Assembly: GCF_025370935.1 (NCBI RefSeq)
Contig: NC_133474.1
Span: 13,265,795 to 13,329,794 of the forward strand
Length of the DNA: 64,000 bases
DNA from: Choristoneura fumiferana
Taxonomy: Eukaryota > Arthropoda > Insecta > Lepidoptera > Tortricidae
Reading direction: 5' to 3'
Shown: positions 45,946 through 56,164 of the stretch, piece after piece
Layout of the letters: each line of letters starts with the position of its first letter
How positions within the stretch are numbered: position 1 is the first letter of the stretch
The notes under the pieces: model-generated
Database searches by the model: none
Told to the model about the DNA's origin: nothing
Seen by the model: only the letters and a program-made list of their open reading frames with translations
Program-made: the position numbers and the translations under genes

Positions 45946-46248
45946 AAAAAAAGTAAAACCGACACCAAAAAAATAAAAAAATAACAAAAAATGGAACCGA
46001 CTACTAAACCCTTGAAAATATTTTTCTAGGTACCTACTAGCTCGAAGTCGGTGCCTCAGCACGAGCCAGCAGGAATGGAACAATAGTCGTCTACCTCACC
46101 TACATACTATGGGTTTCAATCCATCCTGCTGGGTCGTGCTGAGTCACCGACTTCGAGCTAGTAGGTACCTAGAAAAATATTTTCAAGGGTTTAGTTAGTA
46201 GTCGGTTCCATTTTTTGTTATTTTTTTGGAGTCGGTTTTACTTTTTTG
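45946..46248. mobile_element. Large fold-back element, about 125-bp arms
   Basis: The left arm (45946-46078) reads AAAAAAAGTAAAACCGAC, ATGGAACCGACTACTAAACC, CTAGGTACCTACTAGCTCGA, AGTCGGTG and GAGCCAGCAGGAATGG. The right arm (46121-46248) is its near-perfect complement, with a 42-bp loop between. Such arms would form a long hairpin when transcribed. The ends carry ACCGAC-rich text common to lepidopteran repeats. Confidence 0.85.
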
Positions 46249-46252
46249 TTTA

Positions 46253-46803
46253 AATTTTTCTTTATTTCTCACTTTTAAGTGATCGTAGCCTAAGTACATG
46301 TCACAACGATTCCATTAAGCCCAAACACGGCTAAGTTACGTTGTTTTATAACAGAGTTCCGTTGCCTACCTTCCGGCTTCAGCATCAGATCAGTTCGAAA
46401 GAATCATTTACTGAAAGCTTCTTCTTAGTCGCTTATCTACATATATTAATCATGATCGTTTATAGACGAGTGAGCATTACTTAGCTTTGACGAGTTCCAT
46501 TGGTCATCCACGGTCTTCTTCATCGGGTTCCGTTTACCAAATAATACTTTCTGAATGAAAATGATAAAAATGCTAAAATCTCCTTAGGTTCGCTATAAAA
46601 TTTGAGGTTTGCTCTGGATTTCCCTAGGATCCCATCATCAGATCTTGACTTGGTGACAAACCAACCACGTCAGAAGAATACCCTTTCGACTATAAAAATA
46701 ATTTTGAAAATCGGTCCACAATTGACTGAGTAATCGGTGATCATACATAAAAAAATACAAACATTGGAACATAGAACCTCCTCCTTTTTTTGAAGTCGGT
46801 TAA
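46253..46803 (+). repeat. Retroposon-like repeat ending GAAGTCGGTT
   Basis: Contains AAACACGGCTAAGTTACG and CTTCCGGCTTCAGCATCAGA (also at 24776-24862), GGTTCGCTATAAAATTTGAG, CCTAGGATCCCATCATCAGA and AAAATCGGTCCACAATTGAC. It ends CCTCCTCCTTTTTTTGAAGT plus CGGTT. I recognise this as a dispersed lepidopteran repeat. No ORF. Confidence 0.6.
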
Positions 46804-46812
46804 AAAGAAGAA

Positions 46813-47400
46813 ACTGACTGACTGACTGACTGACTTAAAGATCAACGTACAGCCCAAACCGCTGGGACTAGAAACTTGAAACTTGGAACATGATGTTCCT
46901 TAATAGATGTAGACGCGCACTAAGAAAGATTTTTCGAAATTCCCACGGGATAGGGAATAAATGGAATTTACTTCAAAATGGCCCTATTTCCGTAACTATG
47001 ATTGAATTAGAAACTTCAAATTTGGCATGCATGTAGGTAATACCAACAGCTAAAAACAATTTTCAGGATTTTCCGAAACTCCCATGGGATGGTGAATAAA
47101 TGCAATTTGTATTTTTTCCCAATTAATGACCCTATTTTCGTAACTATAATTATTAGAGACTTTAAATTTGGCATGCAAGTAGGCAATACTAACAGCTAAA
47201 AACAATTATCAGGATTTATCCAAATTCCCACGGGATAGGGAATTAATACAATTTATATTTTCGCTTCATAGTGGCCCTAACTCCGTAATTATAAATATTA
47301 GAGACTTCAAATTTGGCATGCAAGTCGATAATACTAACAGATAAAAACTGTTTCAAAGATTTTCCGAAAATCTCACGAGATAAAACGAATAAGGAGGATT
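46813..47400 (+). repeat. Tandem array, about 145-bp unit, 3-4 copies
   Basis: After a short (GACT)n run (46813-46835), units repeat the phrases AAATTTGGCATGCAAGTAGG (near 47018, 47163, 47308; weaker near 46876), AATACTAACAGCTAAAAACA, CCCACGGGATAGGGAAT and GGCCCTA.TTCCGTAACTAT. Spacing is about 145 bp between the last three. Unit divergence is moderate, so the array is not very young. No ORF. Confidence 0.8.
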
Positions 47401-47636
47401 TCCAGCCACCAGAGGTATACCAACTGAATCAGAAATCGCACAAGCTAAACTAATAAAACTAGGGACTGGAGATTTGGCTAACTGATGTAAATCTGGTAAC
47501 AATACAATAATTTAGCAGTGACAACCTGGTCAGGATCTTCTTCGTACCGTAGAGGGGAACTCCTCAAAAGTTGATGGCATACACGTAAGACCTTACATGA
47601 TTGTTAAATTTCAGTGACAATGAGTTTCTATGATAC

Positions 47637-47872
47637 TAGCCGTTACCCGCAACTCGTTTCTTCTTCGTTTCGTTTCAAATTTGTTTATAGCTATCCCGCG
47701 GGAACTATGCAATTTTCTGTGACAAAAATTATCCTTTGTCCTTCTCCGGGACTCAAAACTATCTGTACACCGAATTTCATCTAAATCGGTTCTGTGGTTT
47801 AGACGTGATGAAGTAACGAACAAACAAACAAACATACTTACAAACTTTCGCATTTATAATATTAGTAAGATA
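47637..47872 (+). repeat. ACTAGC-family repeat, near-complete copy
   Basis: Starts ACTAGCCGTTACCCGCAACT and then CCCGCGGGAACTATGCAATT, CTTCTCCGGGACTCAAAACT, CATCTAAATCGGTTCTG, AACAAACAAACAAACATAC and TTATAATATTAGTAAGAT. Closest relative in the window is 36077-36302. Confidence 0.7.
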
Positions 47873-47966
47873 CGCCACCTGATGCTGCAGTCAGGGTCGT
47901 CTGCTGATGACGAATCTCCTCAAGGGCTGAAATTTACATGTACGTTCAACGTACTGACACAATTAC

Positions 47967-48025
47967 TTTGCTCACCCGCGACCTTTATGATAGCTACATT
48001 AATGGATGAAATGTGTGTTTCTCAT
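47967..48025 (-). mobile_element. Fragment of the Penelope-like terminus
   Basis: TTTGCTCACCCGCGACCTTT and ATGATAGCTA match the outer arm of the inverted element at 28025-28752, in the orientation of its left arm. The rest is decayed. Confidence 0.5.
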
Positions 48026-48364
48026 CGACAATAATAGGTAATTAAGAATATTAAAATAGATCATAACAGTAATCAATCAGGAACTTTACAATTTCTCGGG
48101 ATATTATAATCCTATATCGTGTATGAATTTGCGGGCAAAAGAAACGCGTAGTACTTTAACGTTTACTAAAATTCCATCCCTGAATCAGCGAAACAGGGTA
48201 TCAAAGCTGGTACGAATTATGATTAATTACGTAGATGTATGTTGATTTTTGAATTCCAAAATTTGCACCACTTATCTAAAACAACCTCTTTCTGTATATC
48301 CATGTTATCCTCCGTAAAATCAAACAAAACACGAAAAAAGGATCGCAGAAAGTAAATGTATGTT
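48026..48364. other. Non-coding, nothing recognised
   Basis: AT-rich spacer. Confidence 0.5.
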
Positions 48365-48495
48365 ATGTTGGTAAATGTGTGTAGCGATAAGGGCGCCTAT
48401 TGCTCACCTTGTAATTTTAATAATTTGTTTTCTGTATCGCTTACTATGTCTGGTGTACAATAAAGAGTCTTTGTATTGTATTGTATTGTATTGTA
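48365..48495 (+). mobile_element. LINE 3' end with (TTGTA)n tail
   Basis: GCGATAAGGGCGCCTATTGC, CCTTGTAATTTT, CTGTATCGCTTACTATG and TGGTGTACAATAAAGAGTC with a TTGTATTGTA tail. Same family as 20805-20935. It appears to have landed in the ACTAGC-family repeat that follows. Confidence 0.8.
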
Positions 48496-48537
48496 CCCCA
48501 AATTTTACGCGAGCGAAGCCGCGGGCAAAAGCTAGTA
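48496..48537 (-). repeat. ACTAGC-family repeat, 5' end only
   Basis: The complement reads ACTAGCTTTTGCCCGCGGCT then TCGCTCGCGTAAAATTTGG. It abuts the LINE tail directly. Confidence 0.75.
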
Positions 48538-48751
48538 TCGTCTTTTATTACATTTTTGTAAATGAGTGACTCCGGTTCGGATACTTCACAGGGAAGTTGC
48601 TTCTAAACATCACACAACGTATAATCGCCTTAGTGAAAGAAGACAGGAAATCAACCACATCTTCCAACAATTGCTACCCTCTTAATCTATTGCATGCTAC
48701 TAGAATTCCTGCCGCAACTGGCGTTGTCGCTGTTTTGTTTAGTTCTGGCCA

Positions 48752-48872
48752 GAGGCCGTATTGCCTAATGTTTTTGACACTCGCGATCACAATCAAATGA
48801 CAGTTATTGTATGCGATTCGATGTCATTTAATTGTGATCGCTAGTGTCAGAAACGTTAGACAATACGGCCTC
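48752..48872. mobile_element. Fold-back MITE, GAGG(T/C)CGTATTG family, copy 2
   Basis: A 121-bp element with ends GAGGCCGTATTG and CAATACGGCCTC. Nearly the whole length pairs (CACTCGCGATCACAATCAAA with its complement). Only about 25 bp is left as a loop. Homologous to 29652-29768 and better preserved. Confidence 0.9.
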
Positions 48873-50027
48873 AGATCGCAAGCTTAATTATTAAGTAGAG
48901 ATGCACTGAGTTACATTATTCGATACAGTCAACTCTAGTAGTGGTAGTGAGTGAATAGTTGTCAAATGTTTGTAGAATTAAACGTAATAGTGCCCTTGCA
49001 TTGCTACAAAGTACCTCCACTTTCAGGTATCCCGTGATTGTACCCATATTATTGGGGTTATCAAGGCAACGCTCAATCTGGTCCTAGCTAGATTAAACAA
49101 TATATTATGAAGTGGATTATTCCAGGGTAATAATGTTTTCAGAATTTAGTTCTTCTATTGGTTCTAATTGTTACGAAAAGCTTACATTTTAAGAAATAAA
49201 TAGATCTAAAACACTTGGGTATCTCAAGGCAATGGAAAATAATAACTTTAATTTTTCATAAACAGTGATCGTACTTTTTCTAGCATTTTTGGTGTGATGA
49301 CGTCAAGTGACATACTACAGCGACTAGGGTTGTAGACGTGTATAATACTCGATTGACGTTTAAAATTATGTAATATTATGTTGTCATTGAAAATGAAACA
49401 CATTTTTTTTACTTAATCAGTTATTATAACTGTGTATAACATTTATTACTCTAACCCAGTTTCTCCATTGTGTTTAATCAGTTATACGAATTACCTACGC
49501 ATTATAAGTCTATGCTAATATATAGTTATTCCTAATCTTAAATATGAACTATAACCTGAGATAAGGATTTATTGCAACTGTGTTACATTTTCTTATAGTA
49601 AATTAACCCTTCATGTCATTATGTATATTGGGTTGGGCTTTACATGTTCTAAGAATATTTTATGTATTTCCGATTTGTTTAATACGCTATTTTATTTTTA
49701 TTTTATTTGATTCTTGGTTCAATTTAATATTGGGCACTACTGACAACCTGCACCGAAAATGTTAGAGAAAGTACTATCACTGTTCATAAAATACACGAGG
49801 TGGTGATGAATATAACAGTTTAGTTTTTTTTTGAGAGAATCCTCAAAATAGACAAACTGTATTAATTTATTGTGTGTATAAAGTTTATATATTTTGAACC
49901 GCTGTTACTATATCTACGAGTATGAATTAAGTGTATGTTCTCACTTTAACCTGATCAATATCAAGTCTACAAAACCGACAAAGATTTATAATGAAAGTAA
50001 ATGTTACTTAGTATGAACGATATTGAG
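48873..50027. other. Non-coding, nothing recognised
   Basis: AT-rich, about 1.1 kb. Confidence 0.5.
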
Positions 50028-50290
50028 ATCAACTTTATCATCATCTTTTTTGAGCCCATTCGCTCTGATTACTGGGTAAAGGCCTCTCTTGACTTCTATT
50101 GAAGCTAACCGGCTTTGAGTCGTCTTTGACAAGTCGCTCAGAAAATAGTCTGAATCATCCTGCCATTTAATGCCGTCTTGTTGTTGGGTACGGTCAGACC
50201 GGAGGATCAGGCTGCTTCCTGAAAAACTGGTGAAACTGACAATTTGGTCTAAATTTCGTAGCGAATATGAAGCCCAGTTTTTAACTCCCA
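50028..50290 (-). pseudogene. Possible decayed RTE-type C-terminus
   Basis: The minus strand is open for 95 codons and ends near an AAGATGATGATAAAG stretch reminiscent of an RTE GATGAT tail. IKWQDD and RGLYPVIRANG loosely resemble the RWRDD..EAFAQQW ending of RTE proteins. The resemblance is weak. Confidence 0.25.
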
Positions 50291-50302
50291 ACGCAAAAAG
50301 AG

Positions 50303-50470
50303 GGGTGTTTTAACAATGTCGGTTTATCTCTCCGTATGTGGCATCGTAGCTCTCAAACAGATGAACCGATTATGATGCGGTTTTTTACGTGAAAGCGATT
50401 TTTTTTACGGCGGTTCTTAGCTATGTTTCATTAGAGTCGGTTCAGAAATTTTTGAGATTTTGAACTTTGA
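50303..50470 (+). repeat. Lepidopteran repeat with GTGGCATCGTAGCTC motif
   Basis: GTCGGTTTATCTCTCCGTAT, GTGGCATCGTAGCTCTCAAA, AGATGAACCGATTATGATGC and AGTCGGTTCAGAAATTTTTG are phrases I recognise from a widespread lepidopteran retroposon. No ORF. Confidence 0.5.
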
Positions 50471-50633
50471 AATGACAATATCGGCAATTTCTCAGCATTT
50501 CTAAGTTGATTAGATTATATGTACTTAGGTAAGTATAGTAAAACTTAGAAAGTAAGTATAGTTAAAGTAGGCACTTATACACTGAAGATCTCTAGTCAGT
50601 ATTGCATTTAGAATAGTTATAGTCACTAACTGA

Positions 50634-50698
50634 GAGCCTTGGGGGAGGCCTATGTCCAGCAGTGGACGTCTTTCGGCTGACATGATGATGATGATGAC
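50634..50698 (+). pseudogene. Terminal fragment of an RTE LINE
   Basis: Encodes ALGEAYVQQWTSFG and a stop, followed at once by GATGATGATGATGAC. Same ending as the longer RTE copy at 22089-22625 (GEAFVQQWTSSG, stop, TGATGA tail). Confidence 0.75.
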
Positions 50699-51910
50699 TA
50701 ATTGTGGCTTGTCACATATGTGAAACAGAGGCCGGCATTAAATTAAATAAGTTAAAGCAATTACCTGTTAAACAAAGAGTTAAAATGAGAGAAACGAGTC
50801 CCTTAAATTGCATTGTGTTTGTATAAGCATACGTTTTTGCGGGCGCGTAACTGAAGCTCGTAGACTAAGGTCGGGTTCCGTGAAAACACGAATTAATATC
50901 TTTTTGTCGGATAATGAGACCGAATGGCCGAGTTGTTTGACCTACGTCCTTTCTTTTAAAGCGATAAAGTTAATAGTTAGCATTACGTAGTGAAGGTTTT
51001 GAAATCGATTTTCCTAATTAACTTTGTCGTTTAGTGCTTGTGCAGTACTTGTATTTTACTTGTTTATTTTAGCGCTCTTATTGCTTAATAAAAAACATAA
51101 AATAAATTATCTATAGGAATTGATCTACACAGCTAAATTTTTTTTGACCAAACATTTTTAAAAGGTAGGTAAAAAACAATGCAATTAGTCCTCCCGAGTG
51201 AGCTATTAAATGCAAACAGAAAAGACCCCCGGGGCAAGTCGAAACATGCACAAGCCATTAGATGGCGTAAAACTTAAAACACTTTTCACTATCAAATAAA
51301 AGGTCTCCAGTATCTCACGCTCTGAAGCATTGCACAGCCGGGTCCCGTCTGCAGGGCGCAGGCGACACGGGGGATAGCATAGAGAACGAGCCGTCCGGTA
51401 CATAGAGAAATGCGTCGTAGCGTCACGTGATAGTGTACATTATAGGGGCATTTAGCTCGTTCCTCAACGACCTAGTTGCCTTGGGAATGGGCGCGTTTGG
51501 AATTAATTAGCGAATCTGAGTGCGAACGGCGACCGCACACCGCGCGCTGCCGCGGTCACCTGTCCCGCGCGTGCTGCTTGCCTCTGTAATCCTAACATTT
51601 TTCTGCTGCCGACACGGAATGAGCAATTCAATTGTATGCGTTTTAACTGATTTTTCATCTACAACAAATTCGTCTCGCGCTTTCGAATTGGCGAGATGAA
51701 AAGTATGTTGTAATGAAAGAAAAATCTTGTTGGCTTGCATTGAGTGTACCGCTTTTATGTTAAAGAAAATTGGATATTAATTTGAAGGCGGAAAAAGTCG
51801 AATTATTGTTTCGTTATATTCTGGTGTCATTTATTGCAATGATTTCACACATTCGAGATCGTGAGGAATAGAAAAAAAAGGAGGGAGTTAGAGATGGTGC
51901 GTATTTACGT
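50699..51910. other. Non-coding; CpG-rich patch listed separately
   Basis: Short frames only. No gene recognised. Confidence 0.45.
51206..51600. promoter_or_regulatory. CpG-rich patch, possible regulatory region
   Basis: The GC content and CpG density of this 400 bp (GACCCCCGGGGC, GGCGCAGGCGACACGG, GTCACGTGAT, CACCGCGCGCTGCCGCGG) are far above background. CACGTG-type and AATTAATTAG motifs occur. Both minus-strand frames (65 and 77 codons) lack a recognisable domain. Conserved non-coding DNA is possible but not shown. Confidence 0.3.
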
Positions 51911-52258
51911 TACCAGGTTTTGATACCAGGTATTTCCTTGCAAGTATACCAACCAGGTACCGACCCGATATACTTGCAAGATTTGAAAGTACTTTTCCAT
52001 TAAAGTATACTGCCCCTTTAAAGTAAGTAGTACGAAAATTATACATATTTTATATTCATACACATAAGGTTCAGATTGTACTTATACGTGAAATAAATTA
52101 CTTTCAAAGTATTTTACGTCTTGATTGGAATATTTTAAATCTTATCTGTATAAAAACAAGGTTTAATTTAAACTTTCAAGGAAGCAAGTATTCGACTCGT
52201 TGCGTTGGACAGAAAATACTTTGAAAGTATTTTGATACCTGGTTTCTGCACCTGGTAT
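51911..52258. mobile_element. Diverged fold-back element, TACCAGGT ends
   Basis: TTACCAGGTTTTGATACCAG is mirrored, with mismatches, by TTGATACCTGG and CACCTGGTA at the right end. A perfect inner hairpin, CTTGCAAGTATA (51937-51948) with TATACTTGCAAG (51969-51980), lies in the left arm. The 61-codon frame at 52168 is not a gene. Confidence 0.4.
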
Positions 52259-52636
52259 GAGAAGGTGGATGTACTTTTAAGCCCTGGTACGCGATTTAGA
52301 GAGAGTAGGTCACTTGACGACAGCCGCTCCTCGAAGACACTTGCTACATCCAAGGTTTTCCTATCCTGATAGTTTAGTATTTTTATAATTTTGCAAGTTA
52401 TGTCTCTACTGTGTCTCTACTTAATAATGACTTCATTTTCATTCTCTGTTATTTTAAACTCATGTACGGTAATAAAAAGTACACCCGCTGTAAAGATCGT
52501 TTATGGTAGGGTATTGTATAGATAGATCTATCTTGAGAGTATACTATCTTAATAAAAAAACAAAAAGAAAAACTAGCCAATTGTAACAAACAACTTTACG
52601 ATTCAGTGAATTCTAATTTTTTTCCTTTACTTTTGC
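52259..52636. other. Non-coding, nothing recognised
   Basis: AT-rich. Confidence 0.5.
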
Positions 52637-52803
52637 TATTTAATATATAAAATTCGCGTGTCACAATGTTTGTGACCAAACTCCTCCGAAACGACTTGAC
52701 CGATTTTTATGAAATGTTTTTGTGTATATTCGGTAGGTCTGAGAATAGGATGTAAACTATTTTTCATACTTCTACGTGATGGAGTCGTGGGCAACAGCTA
52801 TAT
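52637..52803 (-). repeat. ACTAGC-family repeat, short complete form
   Basis: The complement runs from TAGCTGTTGCCCACGACTCC through AAAATCGGTCAAGTCGTTTC and GGAGGAGTTTGG to CACGCGAATTTTATATATTA. It has the same head motif (TAGC..GCCC.CGACT) as the other family members but a different, shorter body. Confidence 0.65.
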
Positions 52804-54355
52804 TATTTATTTAATAAATTTATGTCAACGGAATGCATCCTGAAAGTTTCTAATAAGTACCCATAAGGTTTTCATATATAAAAAAAAACTCTTTCAAACT
52901 TTTTTTTTATGGTTACAAGACTGAGCCCAATACAATACTATTATCGAGACAAACCATAGTAATTTTTTTTATATTAATTTCGATTTGATACCTCCACGTG
53001 CTCCTGAGTCAAAGACGGACAAAGTGGTCCTATACTTAAGGTTATTTTTATCTTTTTGAGGTAGGTACAGAACCCTAAAACGTTCCGTACAGTGAAAATA
53101 AAGTTTTGTTTGCGAAATGATTCTCATCTAAAATCCTTATCAGAAATAGTTCTATTTTCTTGTTTTTGCTTTGTTATTAAAAAAACATTACCTCGCGAGT
53201 CCTCGCGTACTTTACAAAGGACAAATTAACACTACAATAGCGGCCAAATGTAAATTGAAAAGCACAAATTGTTCAATGAATAAAGAATTTTAAGTTGAGA
53301 TAATATCCAAAATAACAAAGCTACCCACGACTATGTCTTAAGTAAGTACTACATCTATTAAAAAAAGTTAGGAGTCAGGAGAAATATTAAAGAAAAAAAC
53401 TTTTTTTAAGTAAGAACCTGTCATTTGTTAATTCATTAAACGTTTAGGTTTCATTGAATGCAGAAACTATAAACTGATTACCCTAACTTCGAATATTTAC
53501 TTATCTGTTTCTATTTTATATCGCTAACATTCAATCGTAATAGCACTTATGTCGTATAATTTTGACGAATGTAACAGCATTTGGTAATAAAAAAAATGTT
53601 CAATGTGACGGCCGCAGTGTCCTTTGTGAAGGCTTTGTTTGTCTCCCGCATAGCTTTTATGTGGCGCAGTAATCCGGTTACCCTTCTTCTGTGGCGGTCA
53701 CAAAAGTAACGTTGATGCCGGATATGCCGCGTCCTAAAGAGATATCACTCCACGTGTATTGTTCAATTTTCTACCATCTATATCAAAACACGAGCCTTTG
53801 TAGCTTTGTCATTCATTATATACATCAAAGACATTCCTTGTAATAGTTCTTATCAAGTTCCTATAGCTTTAAGGTACCTACCTGCCTCCCTGCTTATCTG
53901 ACTTTTTGCAAAAATTCAATTGATCGCGGGTTCGAGGATAAAATTGTACGGAATTAGCACTAACAGTTCAGCAAATTTTTATGAGAGATTTCACTTTGTG
54001 TTTCTTTTAGAACGCTTTTAATTAAATCCATTCCAATTCCGTGATTATAAACAGAGCGGAAAGAAATTATTCACAGTGGGGATTATTTTTAAATAAAAAT
54101 CTGGTATTTTTTGCAGTAGGTACTTGTTTGTCGAAAATGTGGTTAGAATTCCACGTTAGGGAGTTCATTGTTTAGGTATATTTCGTTGTTTAATCTGCCA
54201 GTGACAGGATTTTTCATGCCATTGCAAAAATTATACATCTATCTTGTTTCACCAAGGTTTCACCGTTCTCTGCTAAGTTCCTGTTGTCTTTTTACAGAAA
54301 CTAAATTGACCAAGTGAGCTCAAAGCGTCTATGTCTCAGCTTGGTCAAAAAGCTC
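52804..54355. other. Non-coding, nothing recognised
   Basis: A less AT-rich patch at 53600-53760 has no recognisable gene or repeat. Otherwise AT-rich. Confidence 0.45.
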
Positions 54356-54530
54356 TAAGATAAGATAAGATAAGATGATTTATTTGTAAAACATGAGTAA
54401 GTTTACATAATGGTCACAGGTTTACAATGATGTTCGTCATGTTTTGCCTTTCGGCAAAAACTTTCGTACAAATTCTATCGTTTGCCTGTTCAGCTGTACT
54501 CCTCCACAGCTTGCATTCCTTTTTTTAATT
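54356..54530 (-). mobile_element. LINE 3' end with (ATCTT)n tail
   Basis: The plus strand shows TAAGATAAGATAAGATAAG, then ATGATTTATTTGTAAAACAT and GTTTACATAATGG. These are the tail and AATAAA-region of a LINE in minus orientation. It continues to about 54530 without coding content. Confidence 0.65.
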
Positions 54531-55020
54531 TTAGAAACATTCTCTTGATATTTTAGAGGCAAGCTCGATAATTACACAAAACTTTTTGTCGATTCAGTTT
54601 TTGGAAAAAAAGTTCCTATTTGATCTTCATTTAAAATTGATAAAAATCTATGAGTAACTAAGCCCGCACTGATTTCCACTGTTGAAATTGGAAAATTACT
54701 CCCCAGGAAACTAATTTATTATTAATTACTTACTGAGTAATTTGTTTTATACCTACTCCGGGAAAGTTCTATTGCAAAATATGTACTAACTAAGATAAAA
54801 CGTAATTTAAATGGTTAAATACCTATTATTACAATTTTGAATGTACCTACTGTGTTGCATAGTCTATGGTTACCCGCGTTTCGTTACAAATAGAAGCTGT
54901 TCAAATAAATAAACTCATTATTCATTACTTGATCTTCCGTCTACTACAAATGGTTGTTTCACTGTGTCCTCCAAATAAAAAAGTAGAATAAACTCCCAAT
55001 CCTGCGTCTAATACAATACT
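54531..55020. other. Non-coding, nothing recognised
   Basis: AT-rich. Confidence 0.5.
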
Positions 55021-55599
55021 GTAAAAACCGGCCAAGACTGTGTCGTACACGCCCAGGATAGGGTTCCGTAGCCATTGCGAAAAAATCAAATAATGTTTTT
55101 CCAAGGATTTCGTATTGTGTACTGAATCTTAAAAATGTAGGTATATTTTATACCTTAGGCTGCTATTTACTCTTAAAGTACTAATAATTTTGAAGTAATC
55201 GTAGCCGCTATAATTTTCCTTGTAAACCTACTATGTTTTTCCACACAACAGTTTAGATTTTAGAGGGGAGACGCTTGATTTTAAAGAAAATTTTCACTTT
55301 AAACTTGAGTATTTCGCAAACCGATCACTGAAAAGAAAAATTGTCTTAGCAACCCCCCAAGGCCTATCCAACGATACCCCACAATATAGGGTTAGTCGAG
55401 AAAAAAAAATCACCCCCACTTTACGGGCGGTACCGTAAAAAATTTTTTTTACTTTTTTTGTTCCATTTTGTCGGCATGACTGATATGATATGTATATTCA
55501 CGTCAAATTACAGTTTTCTGGTACTAACGGTCTCTAAGCTTACCCGCGGACAGACAGACGGACAAACATGGCGAAACTATTGGCTCTGTGCACGACATC

Positions 55600-55616
55600 T
55601 GCGCCACCTAGTGTCC
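55600..55616 (+). promoter_or_regulatory. CTCF-like motif 1
   Basis: TGCGCCACCTAGTGTCC contains GCGCCACCTAGTG, close to the insect CTCF consensus (AGCGCCMCCTAGTGG). It is inside the nested insertion. Confidence 0.4.
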
Positions 55617-55975
55617 GCAACTTTTATGGCGCTGATGCTCTGACGTTTTGAAATTTCATCGCGACATTGTGACCAAAATCAAACCTATAACGTATTAATT
55701 TATAATACAAAATTACTGTGATACCGTGATTTGGGTGGACAAAAAGTTGTGAATTCATTTTTGGTCATTAAAATTAAATGAGGTAAGTAAAATTTATTCA
55801 AAAAGTGTGTTTTATTTTCGTTATGTTGGGGTTTTTTTACTTCATGTTAGTTGTACTTTTACTGTACAACGAAAAGATAAAGCTATCGTATTGGTTTCTT
55901 TGATTAATAGTAAAATTATATAATTGTTCTTATATCGCTAGTTAGGTATAAATTAAATATCGTTTTCAGATCAAA

Positions 55976-56164
55976 ATGAGTATCATTTTGAAGACCGGTT
56001 TTGTGAGTATCACTCAATATAAAATTTCAACCACAAACCGTTTCATAATGAAAATTTTTGCTGGACATGTCCGAGATGTAGAGGAATTAAGAAAAAAACA
56101 GGGACAGTGTTCAATAATTCAAGCTCGCATCATAACACAAACATCTATTACTAAAATTAGGTAG
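55976..56164 (+). CDS. Unrecognised 62-codon ORF inside the nested insertion
   Basis: Begins MSIILKTGFVSITQYKIST, contains IFAGHVRDVEELRKKQGQC, and ends TQTSITKIR with TAG. It lies six bases after a plausible splice acceptor (55970). The segment upstream of the donor has a short ATGAG; if spliced it gives a four-residue uORF (MRSK) that ends over the main ATG. The central HVRDVEELRKKQGQ looks like real, charged protein sequence rather than AT-rich noise. No family recognised. It may be a fragment of a transposon-encoded or captured protein. Confidence 0.3.
   Translation: MSIILKTGFVSITQYKISTTNRFIMKIFAGHVRDVEELRKKQGQCSIIQARIITQTSITKIR

Noticed and set aside
53930..53945. GCGGGTTCGAGGAT as a polymerase III B box of a second SINE
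   Set aside because: The trailing bases do not fit the B-box consensus and no A box or SINE body is present.
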